Below, in pieces: positions 16,735 through 24,837 of a DNA stretch of 64,000 nucleotides; positions within the stretch are counted from its first letter, which is position 1, and every line of letters begins with the position of its first letter. The position numbers and the translations under genes were made by a program. The DNA is from Kiloniellales bacterium. GTDB lineage: Bacteria > Pseudomonadota > Alphaproteobacteria > Kiloniellales > JAKSDN01. The DNA lies in NCBI GenBank assembly GCA_028280455.1, contig JANQLT010000074.1, positions 31,524-95,523 on the forward strand, in the 5' to 3' direction. The notes under the pieces were generated by a model, which did no database searches, was not told the origin of the DNA, and saw only the letters and a list, made by a program, of their open reading frames with translations.

Positions 16735-17745
16735 TTAGTTGGTCATCGCGTTGGCAGCTTGCGCCGCCTCGATCAGCTCGGCGCCGATGTCGTCCTCGAA
16801 CTGATCCCAGACCGGCTTCATGGCATCGACCCAGAGGCCGCGCTGCTCGGGCGTGAGCTGGCGGACCTCGGTGCCGGCGTCCATGATCAGCTTCTTGTTG
16901 GCCTCGTTGACGGCCGTGGACTCGGCGTTGCGCACCTGGCTCACCTCGTCGAGGATCGTCGCGAGCTGGTCGCGGACGTCGTCCGGCAGGTCCTGCCAGA
17001 ACTCGACCGAGGTCACCACGAGGTAGTCGATGATGCCGTGGTTGGACTCGGTGATGCCGTCCTGCACCTCGAAGAACTTCTTGCCGTAGATGTTCGACCA
17101 GGTGTTCTCCTGGCCGTCGATCACCTTGGTCTGCAGGCCGCCGTAGACCTCCTTGAAGGACATCTTCTGCGGGTTGGCGCCGAGCGCCTCGAACTGGGCG
17201 ACCAGCACGTCGGAGGCCTGGACGCGGAACTTCAGGCCCTTGGCGTCATCCGGCGTCAGCAGTGGCTTGGTGGCCGAGAGCTGCTTCATGCCGTTGTGCC
17301 AGAAGGCCAGGCCCTGCAGGCCCTTGCGGCGCATCGAGTCCTTCAGCTTCTGGCCGGCGTCGGAGCTCTGGAAGCGGTCGACCGCGGCGATGTCGTTGAA
17401 CATGAAGGGCAGATCGAAGATCCGGAACTTCTTGGTGTACTTCTCGAACTTGGAAAGCGACGGCGCGGCCATCTGGACGTCGCCCAGCAGCATGGCCTCG
17501 AGCACCTTGTTGTCGTCGTAGAGAGTCGAGTTCGGGAAGACGATCATGCAGACCTTGCCGTCCATCTCCTCGTTGACGCGCTTCTCCAGGAGCGAGGCGG
17601 CGATTCCCTTCGGGTGCTTGTCGGTGTTGGTGACGTGGCTGAACTTGATGACCGTCTCGCCGTCCTGGCAGGCATCCGACGCCGCCATGGCGGTGCCGCT
17701 GGCGAACGTCATGGCGGCCACGCTGGCCGCGATCAAAAGTCGCAT
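16735..17745 (-). CDS. dctP: TRAP transporter substrate-binding protein (DctP-like)
   Basis: A 336-residue periplasmic protein. The ATG at 17745 is preceded by GAGGAGG and starts a Sec signal (MRLLIAASVAAMTFASGTAMA). The mature sequence VIKFSHVTNTDKHPKGIAASLLEKRVNE is the DctP family opening. The ligand-carboxylate Arg region LKFRVQASDVLVAQFEALGA and the following KMSFKEVYGGLQTKVIDGQENTWSNIY are conserved, the Arg in FRVQ being the expected carboxylate-binding residue. First gene of dctPQM, downstream of a sigma-54 promoter. Confidence 0.92.
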   Translation of the reverse strand: MRLLIAASVAAMTFASGTAMAASDACQDGETVIKFSHVTNTDKHPKGIAASLLEKRVNEEMDGKVCMIVFPNSTLYDDNKVLEAMLLGDVQMAAPSLSKFEKYTKKFRIFDLPFMFNDIAAVDRFQSSDAGQKLKDSMRRKGLQGLAFWHNGMKQLSATKPLLTPDDAKGLKFRVQASDVLVAQFEALGANPQKMSFKEVYGGLQTKVIDGQENTWSNIYGKKFFEVQDGITESNHGIIDYLVVTSVEFWQDLPDDVRDQLATILDEVSQVRNAESTAVNEANKKLIMDAGTEVRQLTPEQRGLWVDAMKPVWDQFEDDIGAELIEAAQAANAMTN

Positions 17746-17851
17746 GTAATCCTCCTCGGTTTCTTGTTTCCTATTGACCCCCCGCGGTCGAGCGACGAGA
17801 TGACCTCCACGCCGGACCAGGGCCTCGCCATCCATAGGCTGACCCTGTCAC

Positions 17852-17867
17852 TGCAGATCCCGTGCCA
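17852..17867 (-). promoter_or_regulatory. Sigma-54 promoter of dctPQM
   Basis: On the minus strand the site reads TGGCACGGGATCTGCA. It matches the consensus TGGCACG-N4-TTGCA at every defined base except one T to C in the -12 element, with the invariant GG and GC correctly ten bases apart. It lies about 107 bases before the dctP ATG and downstream of dctD, a sigma-54 activator gene, exactly where it is expected. Confidence 0.85.
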
Positions 17868-17967
17868 GCTTGGCGCCGGCCGCGGCAGTCAGCGCAATGT
17901 CTCTGGATTACAGGACTTTAGCAGATGTCTGTCTGGAGCGCATAGGCGCCGCGGTGGGTAGGGGCCC

Positions 17968-18013
17968 ACACATCGGACTAAGCCGATGTGTAGGAAAGCT
18001 CACACATCGGCTT
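17968..18013. promoter_or_regulatory. Candidate DctD enhancer sites (three repeated half-sites)
   Basis: ACACATCGG occurs at 17968-17976, inverted as CCGATGTGT at 17983-17991, and again directly at 18002-18010 inside the last codons of dctD. The first two make a nine-bp dyad; the second and third make a perfect 12-bp dyad (17980-17991 with 18002-18013). They sit roughly 100-160 bases upstream of the sigma-54 promoter, the usual distance for activator sites. Assignment to DctD is inference; overlapping hairpins (dctD terminator) are the alternative. Confidence 0.6.
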
Positions 18014-19364
18014 CGGGCAGGAAGTCCTCGCGGCGCAGGCCGTGTCTCTGCATCTTGTCGTAGAGGGTCTTGCGCGACAGGCCGAGGCCCTCGTAGGTCG
18101 CCTTGAGGTTGCCGCGGTTGCGGGTCAACGCCTGGCTCAGCAGGCTCTTCTCGAAGTCCTCCATGCGGCCGAAGAAGTCGCCGTCCGGCCGGCCTTCGGC
18201 CGCTGGCGCGCCGCCGGGCGTGGGCTCGAGCGCGCCGAGGCCGAGGACGAAACGGTCGACGGCGTTGCGCAGCTCGCGGACGTTGCCCGGCCAGTCGTGG
18301 GCCGTCAGCGCGGCCAGCTCGCCGGGCTCGACCGGCGGGATCTCCTTGCGGTAGCGCGCCCGCGCCTCGCGGGCCAGGTGATGGAACAGCAGCTCCATGT
18401 CCTCCTTGCGCTGCCGCAGGCTGGGCACCTTGAGGGACACGACGTTGAGGCGATAGTGCAGGTCGGCGCGGAAGCGGCCCTCCTGGCTGGCCTGCCCCAG
18501 GTCGAGCTTGGTCGCCGCGACGAAGCGCAGATCGAGCGGCAGCGAGGCGTTCGAGCCGAGGCGCACGACGCTGCGCTCCTCCAGGACCCGCAGCAGCTTG
18601 ACCTGCAGGTCGAGCGGCATGCTCTCGATCTCGTCGAGGAAGACGGTGCCGCCGGAAGCGTGCTCCAGCTTGCCGATGCGCCGCTTGGTGGCGCCGGTGA
18701 AGGCGCCGGCCTCGTGCCCGAAGAGCTCGCTTTCGATGATCTCGGCGGGCAGGGCGCCGCAGTTGACCGCGACGAAGGGCCCGGCCTCGCGCGGCCCGAA
18801 CTGGTGCAGCGCCCGGGCCACCACCTCCTTGCCGCTGCCGGTCTCGCCGATCACCAGCGCATCCGCATCGGTCGCGGCGACGGCGGCGACCTGCTGGCGC
18901 AGCCGCTCCATCGTTGCCGACTTGCCGACCAGCACCGCCTCGAGCCCCGTGCGCTCGCCCAGCTCGTCGCGCAGCGCGCGGTTCTCCAGGACCAGCCGGC
19001 GCTTCTCGATGGCCCGGGCCAGCACCTCGGCGAGATGCGTGGTGTCGAAGGGCTTCTCGATGAAGTCGTAGGCGCCGGCGCGCATCGCCTCGACGGCCAT
19101 CGGCACGTCGCCGTGGCCGGTCACCAGCACCACCGGCAGGGCGCTGTCGATCTCCAGCGCGCGCTGCAGCAGGGCCTTGCCGTCCATGCGCGGCATCTTG
19201 ATGTCGCTGACCACGACGCCGTAGAAGCCGCGGGACAGGCGCTCCAGGATCGGCTCGGGGCGCTCGAAGCACTCGACCGCCATGCCGGCCAGCTCGAGGC
19301 CCTGCTTCACGGCGTGGCGGATATGGTCCTCGTCGTCGACGAAGAGGACCGCGGCGCTGTCCAT
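18000..19364 (-). CDS. dctD: C4-dicarboxylate response regulator, sigma-54 activator (DctD-like)
   Basis: A 454-residue NtrC-family protein. Receiver domain ~1-120 with phospho-acceptor Asp54 (GVVVSDIKMPRMDG); AAA+ domain with Walker A GETGSGKE and the sigma-54 contact loop GAFTGA, plus FLDEIESMPLDLQVKLLRVLEE; C-terminal Fis-type HTH (NRGNLKATYEGLGLSRKTLYDKMQRHGL). The ATG at 19364 follows the kinase stop by two bases. It should activate the adjacent dctPQM operon from the enhancer-like repeats at its own 3' end. Confidence 0.93.
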   Translation of the reverse strand: MDSAAVLFVDDEDHIRHAVKQGLELAGMAVECFERPEPILERLSRGFYGVVVSDIKMPRMDGKALLQRALEIDSALPVVLVTGHGDVPMAVEAMRAGAYDFIEKPFDTTHLAEVLARAIEKRRLVLENRALRDELGERTGLEAVLVGKSATMERLRQQVAAVAATDADALVIGETGSGKEVVARALHQFGPREAGPFVAVNCGALPAEIIESELFGHEAGAFTGATKRRIGKLEHASGGTVFLDEIESMPLDLQVKLLRVLEERSVVRLGSNASLPLDLRFVAATKLDLGQASQEGRFRADLHYRLNVVSLKVPSLRQRKEDMELLFHHLAREARARYRKEIPPVEPGELAALTAHDWPGNVRELRNAVDRFVLGLGALEPTPGGAPAAEGRPDGDFFGRMEDFEKSLLSQALTRNRGNLKATYEGLGLSRKTLYDKMQRHGLRREDFLPEADV

Positions 19365-19366
19365 GG

Positions 19367-21328
19367 CTAGAAGCCCGAGGCTCGGCGCAGGGCCCCGTCC
19401 GCCGTGCCCGCCGTGTCCGTCGTGCCGCTGTCGGCCTCGATCAGCGGCAGCTCGACGGTGAAGAGCGCGCCGCCGTCGGGATGGTTCTCGGCCCGCAGCG
19501 AGCCGTCGAAGTCCTTGATGATGTTGTAGGAGATCGACAGGCCGAGACCCAGGCCGCTGCCGACCTCCTTGGTGGTGAAGAAGGGATCGAAGATCCGGTC
19601 GAGCTGGGCCTCGTCGATGCCGGGCCCGTGGTCGCGCACGCTCAGCAGGAGGCGATCGTTCCGGCTCGAGAGGGCGATATCGATCCGCGGCGTCCCGCGC
19701 CCCGCCATGGCGTCGAGGGCGTTCAGCAGCAGGTTGGTCATGACCTGCTGCAGGCGCAGCGGGCCGGCCATGACCTGCAAGTCGGCCGGGCCGGGCGAGA
19801 AGCGGACCTCGGCCTTGGCGCTGTCGAGGCGGCCCTTGAGGAACTTCAGGGTCTCCTCGACCACCGCCGTGGGCGAGACGGGAATCAGGCGCCGCCGCGG
19901 CTTGCGCGCGAAGGCGTTGAGGTGCTTGCTGATCTCGGCCATGCGTCCGGTCAGCTCCCAGATCCGCGTGCAGTTGTCGCCGGCCTCGTCGAGGCGGTCG
20001 CGGGCGATCAGGGTGCCGGCGTTCTCGGCGTAGGAGCGGATGGCGGCCAGCGGCTGGTTGAACTCGTGGCTGATCGCCGCCGACATCTGGCCGAGGGCTG
20101 CCAGCTTGCCGGCCTGGATCAGCTCGTCCTGGGTGCGGCGCAGGGCCTCCTCGGCGCTCCGCCGCTCGCGGATCTCCTCCTCCAGGCGGAGGTTCGAGGC
20201 GGTCAGGTCGGCGGTGCGCTCGCGTACCCGCTGTTCGAGGCGCTCGGCGCCGGCCCGCTCGATCTCGATGCGCTCGATCAGGCGCCGGCGCCGCTGCCGC
20301 GCCAGGGCCAGGGTCAAGACCGCGATCAGGCAGGCGAGGGCGGTCAGGGCGACGGCCCAGATGGCCTGTCCCCTGGCCAGGCTGCTGTCGGTCAGGACAT
20401 GGACGGTCCAGCCCGCCTCCGAGAGCGGGCGCGATTCCACCAGATAGTCGGTCACGCGGGTGCCGCCGCCGTCCGACCCCGCCTCGCGGATCGAGACGCG
20501 CTCGACGCGGCCGCCGCTCCGCCAATCCGAGTCGAGCGGGCTCAGGTCGCCGAGCCGATACTGGCGGTTGCTCTCGATCTCGGCGATGGCCGCTTGGCTC
20601 AAGGGGCCGAGGGTCTTGAAGCGCCAGCCCTCGCGGCTGGCGATGAAGATCACGCCGTTGCCGTCGGCGACCATGACCTCGTTGGGGGCGGCGGCCCAGG
20701 AGGCCTCGATGCGCTTGACGTTCACCTTGACGGCGACGACGCCGAGGATCGCCTCGCCCTCGCGGACCGGGTAGGCGAAGTAGTAGCCGCGCCGGTTCGA
20801 GGTGGTGCCCAGCGCGAAGTAGCGGCCGAGCGCGCCCCTGATGGCCTGCTGGAAGTAGGGCCGGTAGCTGAAGTTGCGGCCGACGAAGGGCTGCTCGCTG
20901 TTCCAGTTGCTGGCGGCGAAGGTCAGGCCCTCGGCGTCCATGAAGTAGGTGTCGGCCGCGCCGGAGATGTCGTTGACCGATTCGGCCAGGCGGTTGGCCC
21001 GCTCGACGGCACCCGGCGCGCTGCGCTGGCGGAACAGCTCGACCACCTCGCGGCGGCCGGCCAGCATCTCCGGCAGGATCTCGTACTTGCGCAGCTCGCC
21101 CTTCAGGCTCTGGGTGTAGAGCGCCAGGGTCGCCCGGGCCTGCCGCCGGGCCTGCTCGACGAAGAGCTCCTTGGACCAGGCGTAGGCGAGCCAGCAGAGC
21201 CCGGCGCAGAGCAGGCCGACCAGCGCGACCTTGGCGGCGCGCAGCCAAAGCGCCTGGTCGGCGGCTCCAGGTGCCGCACGTTGGCCGATGGCGGACGGCG
21301 CAGCCCGCATGCCTCTCTTGCCTCCCAA
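19367..21328 (-). CDS. dctB: C4-dicarboxylate sensor histidine kinase (DctB-like)
   Basis: A 653-residue membrane kinase. TM1 at ~32-52, periplasmic double-PDC sensor domain ~55-315 (AADTYFMDAEGLTFAASNWN, FVGRNFSYRPYFQQA, GYYFAYPVREGEAILGVVAVKV), TM2 at ~322-344, then a coiled coil rich in Arg/Glu, the phospho-acceptor His421 in AAISHEFNQPLAAIRSYAEN, and an ATPase domain with DHGPGIDEAQLDRIFDPFFTTKEVGSGLGLGLSISYNI. The sensor motifs RNFSYRPYF and GYYFAYP match the DctB C4-dicarboxylate pocket. Arranged dctB-dctD-dctPQM on one strand. Confidence 0.93.
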   Translation of the reverse strand: MGGKRGMRAAPSAIGQRAAPGAADQALWLRAAKVALVGLLCAGLCWLAYAWSKELFVEQARRQARATLALYTQSLKGELRKYEILPEMLAGRREVVELFRQRSAPGAVERANRLAESVNDISGAADTYFMDAEGLTFAASNWNSEQPFVGRNFSYRPYFQQAIRGALGRYFALGTTSNRRGYYFAYPVREGEAILGVVAVKVNVKRIEASWAAAPNEVMVADGNGVIFIASREGWRFKTLGPLSQAAIAEIESNRQYRLGDLSPLDSDWRSGGRVERVSIREAGSDGGGTRVTDYLVESRPLSEAGWTVHVLTDSSLARGQAIWAVALTALACLIAVLTLALARQRRRRLIERIEIERAGAERLEQRVRERTADLTASNLRLEEEIRERRSAEEALRRTQDELIQAGKLAALGQMSAAISHEFNQPLAAIRSYAENAGTLIARDRLDEAGDNCTRIWELTGRMAEISKHLNAFARKPRRRLIPVSPTAVVEETLKFLKGRLDSAKAEVRFSPGPADLQVMAGPLRLQQVMTNLLLNALDAMAGRGTPRIDIALSSRNDRLLLSVRDHGPGIDEAQLDRIFDPFFTTKEVGSGLGLGLSISYNIIKDFDGSLRAENHPDGGALFTVELPLIEADSGTTDTAGTADGALRRASGF

Positions 21329-21418
21329 GGCGAACCGAAGGTCTTTACGACCTTGTTATGGCTTAGAATAACCGGATTTCAGCCCTGCGTCCAAAGGCGC
21401 CGAGGCCCCTGGAGAAGC

Positions 21419-23107
21419 CTAGAAGTAGGACAGCACCAGCACCACCACGAAGACGGAGATGACGGCGAAGACCGTGCTGCCGGTCTGCCAGGAGCGCGCC
21501 AGGATCCCCTGGGGCCCGTGCAGGTGGAAGACCCGCTCGACCCACCGGCCCAGACCGATGCGCGCCCGGCGCTCCAGCTTGACGCCGAGATGGCTCGCCT
21601 GCTCGAGCAGGAAGCGGGCGGTTCGCGGCAGGAGCCGGCGGTAGAGCCACTCCGAGTCGAAGTTCACGCCGGGCAGCTCCGGCGGATAGAGCTTGGTGAG
21701 CTGCAGGACGACGAAGGCCAGGGCCGAGAAGAACAGGAGCTGGAGCTGCGCCAGCACGTGACTGACCGTGTAGGGCTCGTAGGACACCTCGTAGGGCAGC
21801 AGCCGGTAGAGCGGCTCCGGATAGACGCCGATGCCGATGCAGACGCAGGACGCCAGGAACATCGCCACCAGCATGTTCGGCCGCGCTTCCTTGACGCGGA
21901 TTCCCGAATCGTGGGCGAAGAAGGCGAAGTAGGGGATCTTGATGCCGGAGTGGTGGAAGACGCCCGCCGAGGCGAAGAGCAGGAACAGCCAGACCGCCAG
22001 GTGGCCTTCCTTGATCACGGCGGAGAGAATCATCGACTTGGCGATGAAGCCGGAAAACAGGGGGAAGGCGGAGATCGAGGCGGCGCCGACGATGCAGAAC
22101 ACCGTGGTGATCGGCATGGACTTGTAGAGGCCGCCGAGCTCCGAGCCGTCGATCTTGCCGACCCGGTCCAGCACCGCCCCCATCGACATGAAGAGGAGCG
22201 CCTTGTAGACGATGTGCACGAAGGCGTGGGCGGCGGTCCCGTTGAGGGCCAGCTCGGTGCCGATGCCGATGCCCGTGACCATGAAGCCGACCTGGTTGAT
22301 CAGGCTGTAGGACAGCACGCGCCGCAGATCGTTCTCGATGACCGCGTAGAAGATCGGGAACATCGTCATGGTGGCGCCGATGTAGATGAGAATGTCGGTG
22401 CCCGGAAATCCCCGCGCCAGCGTGTAGACGGCCAGCTTGGTCGTGAGCGCAGAGAGGAAGATCGTGCCGGTCGGCGTCGCTTCCGGATAGGCGTCGGTCA
22501 GCCAGTTGTGCAGCAGCGGGAAGGCGCACTTGATGCCGAAGGCGAGAAGGATCAGCCAGCCGCCCGGTGCATCGAGCCCGACGTAGTCGAAGGCGATGGA
22601 TCCTGTGTGGCTGACCCAGGTCAGGATGCCGGCGAGCAGCAGCATGCCCGAGAGGATCTGGATCGCGAAGTAGCGGATCGCCGTCGCCTGCGACCGCTCC
22701 GAGCGCCGCGCCAGGATCAGGAAGACCGAGGTGACGGCGGTCAGCTCCCAGAACACGAAGAGGGTGATGAAGTCGCCGGCGAAGACGGCGCCGATCGAGC
22801 TGCCGGCATAGAGCGTGCTGGCGACCTGTTGCACGCGGTCGCTGACATGGAGCGCGTAGATCGCGCCGAGGAAGGCCGCCAGGTGGAAGACGTAGCCGAA
22901 CACCAGGCTGAGCTTGTCGACCCGCGCCAGGACCAGCGTGTAGTCGAACAGCTCCAGGACGCCGGAGCTGCCCTGGGACAGATAGTAGAGATTGACCGCG
23001 CCGACGACCGGTGTGGCGAGCAGCACCGCCTGGCGCAGGCGGCCGCCGGTCGCCGCCGCGAGCAGGCCGCCGATATAGAAGATGAGAAAGGGGGCGACGC
23101 TAGTCAT
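21419..23107 (-). CDS. Mrp-like antiporter proton-conducting subunit (third NuoL/M/N-like protein)
   Basis: A 562-residue polytopic membrane protein of the proton-translocating NuoL/M/N family. The key ion-path residues are present: Glu in FVFWELTAVTSVFL, Lys in FGIKCAFPLLHNWLTDAYPEATPTG, Lys in TTKLAVYTLARGF, and His/Lys in HAFVHIVYKALLFMSMG. A C-terminal amphipathic stretch with a final TM helix (STVFAVISVFVVVLVLSYF) is additional. It ends the antiporter cluster and overlaps the 86-residue gene by eight bases. It is the third such subunit in the cluster. Confidence 0.85.
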   Translation of the reverse strand: MTSVAPFLIFYIGGLLAAATGGRLRQAVLLATPVVGAVNLYYLSQGSSGVLELFDYTLVLARVDKLSLVFGYVFHLAAFLGAIYALHVSDRVQQVASTLYAGSSIGAVFAGDFITLFVFWELTAVTSVFLILARRSERSQATAIRYFAIQILSGMLLLAGILTWVSHTGSIAFDYVGLDAPGGWLILLAFGIKCAFPLLHNWLTDAYPEATPTGTIFLSALTTKLAVYTLARGFPGTDILIYIGATMTMFPIFYAVIENDLRRVLSYSLINQVGFMVTGIGIGTELALNGTAAHAFVHIVYKALLFMSMGAVLDRVGKIDGSELGGLYKSMPITTVFCIVGAASISAFPLFSGFIAKSMILSAVIKEGHLAVWLFLLFASAGVFHHSGIKIPYFAFFAHDSGIRVKEARPNMLVAMFLASCVCIGIGVYPEPLYRLLPYEVSYEPYTVSHVLAQLQLLFFSALAFVVLQLTKLYPPELPGVNFDSEWLYRRLLPRTARFLLEQASHLGVKLERRARIGLGRWVERVFHLHGPQGILARSWQTGSTVFAVISVFVVVLVLSYF

Positions 23108-23360
23108 CGTAGTAGTCTTCCTTGCGCATCACCAGCTTGCGCATCCAGGTGGCGGCGATCACCAGGAAGAAGCAGCAGACGAAGCCGTAGAAGGCGTAGA
23201 AGCCGAACCACGACTCCACCGAATGCTCGACGTGACGATGGATGACGATGTCGAGGAGCAGGACGATCCCGCACAGGACGAAGACCCCGTAGATCAGGGC
23301 CTTGACGTTGCGCGGGTTGTCGAAGAGGTGGCTTTTCTCTTTCCGGTCCATGACGGTCAC
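23100..23360 (-). CDS. Small two-TM membrane protein in antiporter cluster, unrecognised
   Basis: An 86-residue protein with a charged N-terminus (MTVMDRKEKSHLFDNPRN), two predicted helices (ALIYGVFVLCGIVLLLDIVIH and FGFYAFYGFVCCFFLVIAATWM), a His-rich loop between them (HRHVEHSVESW) and an acidic tail (KEDYYDD). I recognise no named family. It lies between two NuoL/M/N-like subunit genes, one base from the upstream stop and overlapping the downstream gene, so it is very likely translated with the complex and may be an accessory subunit. Confidence 0.75.
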   Translation of the reverse strand: MTVMDRKEKSHLFDNPRNVKALIYGVFVLCGIVLLLDIVIHRHVEHSVESWFGFYAFYGFVCCFFLVIAATWMRKLVMRKEDYYDD

Positions 23361-23361
23361 C

Positions 23362-24837
23362 CTAAGGCGTTACGATCCGGAGCAGCATCTCGTATGCCGG
23401 CTCCGAGAAGAAGAACAGCGCAAGGCATCCGAGCGAGGTCACCGTGATGGCGATCAGGCAGGGAATCGGCGCTTCGTGAATGCCCTCTTGGTGGTGATGC
23501 CCCGCCACGGCCACGTCGGGCTTGCTGAAGAAGCCGTGGAAGGGGATGGGCATAAGGTAGAGGATGTTCAGAATCGTGCCGAGGATCAGGACCGCCACCA
23601 TGGCGAGCTGACCGGCGTCGAACGAGCCCAGCAACAGGAACCACTTGCCCCACATGCCGCCGAAGGGCGGCAGGCCTATGATGCTGAGGCTGCCGATCAG
23701 GAAGCCGACGGTGGTCAAGGGCATGGTCCGGCCGATGCCGCGCATCTGGCTGACCTCGGTCTTGTGGCTGGCCACCATGATGGCGCCGGCGCAGAAGAAC
23801 AGGGTGATCTTGCCGAAGGCGTGCATCACCAGGTGCAGGCTGCTGCCGACGATCCCCCATTTCGTCGCCAGCATGGCGCCCAGCACGATGTAGGAGAGCT
23901 GGCTGACGGTCGAGTAGGCGAGGCGCCGTTTCAGGTTGTCCTGGCGCAGGGCGATGATCGAGCCAATGAGAATCGTGGCGGCGGCCATGTAGAGCAGCCA
24001 GCTCGTGTTCTCCGCCGCGTTCAGGAAGTCGAGGCCGAAGATGTAGACCACGACCTTGACCACCGAGAAGACGCCGGCCTTGACCACCGCGACGGCGTGC
24101 AGCAACGCGCTGACGGGTGTCGGTGCGACCATGGCGGCGGGCAGCCAGCGGTGCACCGGCATCAGCGCGGCCTTGCCGATGCCGTACATGTAGAGAAACA
24201 GCAGGATGCCGACCTCGGGCCCTTCCACGGAGCCGGCCAGGATGCCGCCCTCGCGGAAGTCGAGCGTGCCCGTGGCGGTCCAGGTCCAGATCACGGCGAC
24301 GAGCTGCAAGCCGATCGAGGTGCAGAGCAGGATGCCGAGATAGGTGCGCCCGGCCATGACCGCCTTGCGGTCGCCCTTGTGCGTGACCAGCGGGTAGGTC
24401 GAGAGCGTCAGCACCTCATAGAAGATGAACAGCGTCAGCATGTTGCCGGCGAAGGCGACGCCCATCGTGCCGCAGATCGCCAGGGCGAAGCAGATGTAGA
24501 AGCGGGTCTGGTTTTTCTCGTTGTGGCCGCGCATGTAGCCGATCGAGTAGATCGAGTTGACGATCCACAGGAAGGAGGCGACGGCCGCGAAGGTCATGCC
24601 CAGGGGCTCGACCTCGAGGCGGATCGGCAGGCCCGGCAGCGTCTCGATCAAGGTCACCGAGGGCTGCGCGCCGGCCATCACGTCCAGTAGCAGCGAGGTG
24701 ACGGTCGCGAAAAGCAGCCCAGCGGTCGCCAGGGTGACGCTCTCGCGCAGGTTCGGTTGCCGGTCGAGCAGGCCGATCAGGGGCGCCGCCACCATCGGGA
24801 TGACGATCGCCAGAGCGGTTGCCGTCTCGGGGGTCAC
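23362..24837 (-). CDS. Mrp-like antiporter subunit D family protein (second copy)
   Basis: A 491-residue NuoM/MnhD-like subunit starting at a GTG that overlaps the stop of the first subunit D (GTGA). About 13-14 helices. Functional residues: Glu in LFIFYEVLTLSTYPL, Lys in YGIGKAALMPVHRWLPAAMVAPTPVSALLHAVAVVKAGVFSVVK, and His/Lys in HLVMHAFGKITLFFCAG. A cytoplasmic His-rich loop (VAVAGHHHQEGIHEAP) is unusual. It differs clearly from the neighbouring subunit D, so this is an ancient paralogue, not a recent duplication. Confidence 0.87.
   Translation of the reverse strand: MTPETATALAIVIPMVAAPLIGLLDRQPNLRESVTLATAGLLFATVTSLLLDVMAGAQPSVTLIETLPGLPIRLEVEPLGMTFAAVASFLWIVNSIYSIGYMRGHNEKNQTRFYICFALAICGTMGVAFAGNMLTLFIFYEVLTLSTYPLVTHKGDRKAVMAGRTYLGILLCTSIGLQLVAVIWTWTATGTLDFREGGILAGSVEGPEVGILLFLYMYGIGKAALMPVHRWLPAAMVAPTPVSALLHAVAVVKAGVFSVVKVVVYIFGLDFLNAAENTSWLLYMAAATILIGSIIALRQDNLKRRLAYSTVSQLSYIVLGAMLATKWGIVGSSLHLVMHAFGKITLFFCAGAIMVASHKTEVSQMRGIGRTMPLTTVGFLIGSLSIIGLPPFGGMWGKWFLLLGSFDAGQLAMVAVLILGTILNILYLMPIPFHGFFSKPDVAVAGHHHQEGIHEAPIPCLIAITVTSLGCLALFFFSEPAYEMLLRIVTP

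Noticed and set aside
14404..17961. A very long (1185-residue) plus-strand frame
   Set aside because: It is rich in Asp, His, Arg and Gly in the manner of antisense frames in GC-rich DNA and lies opposite the clear BMP, dctM, dctQ and dctP genes.
19481..23245. A 1254-residue plus-strand frame
   Set aside because: Antisense to dctB and antiporter genes, with shadow-type composition and no domain.
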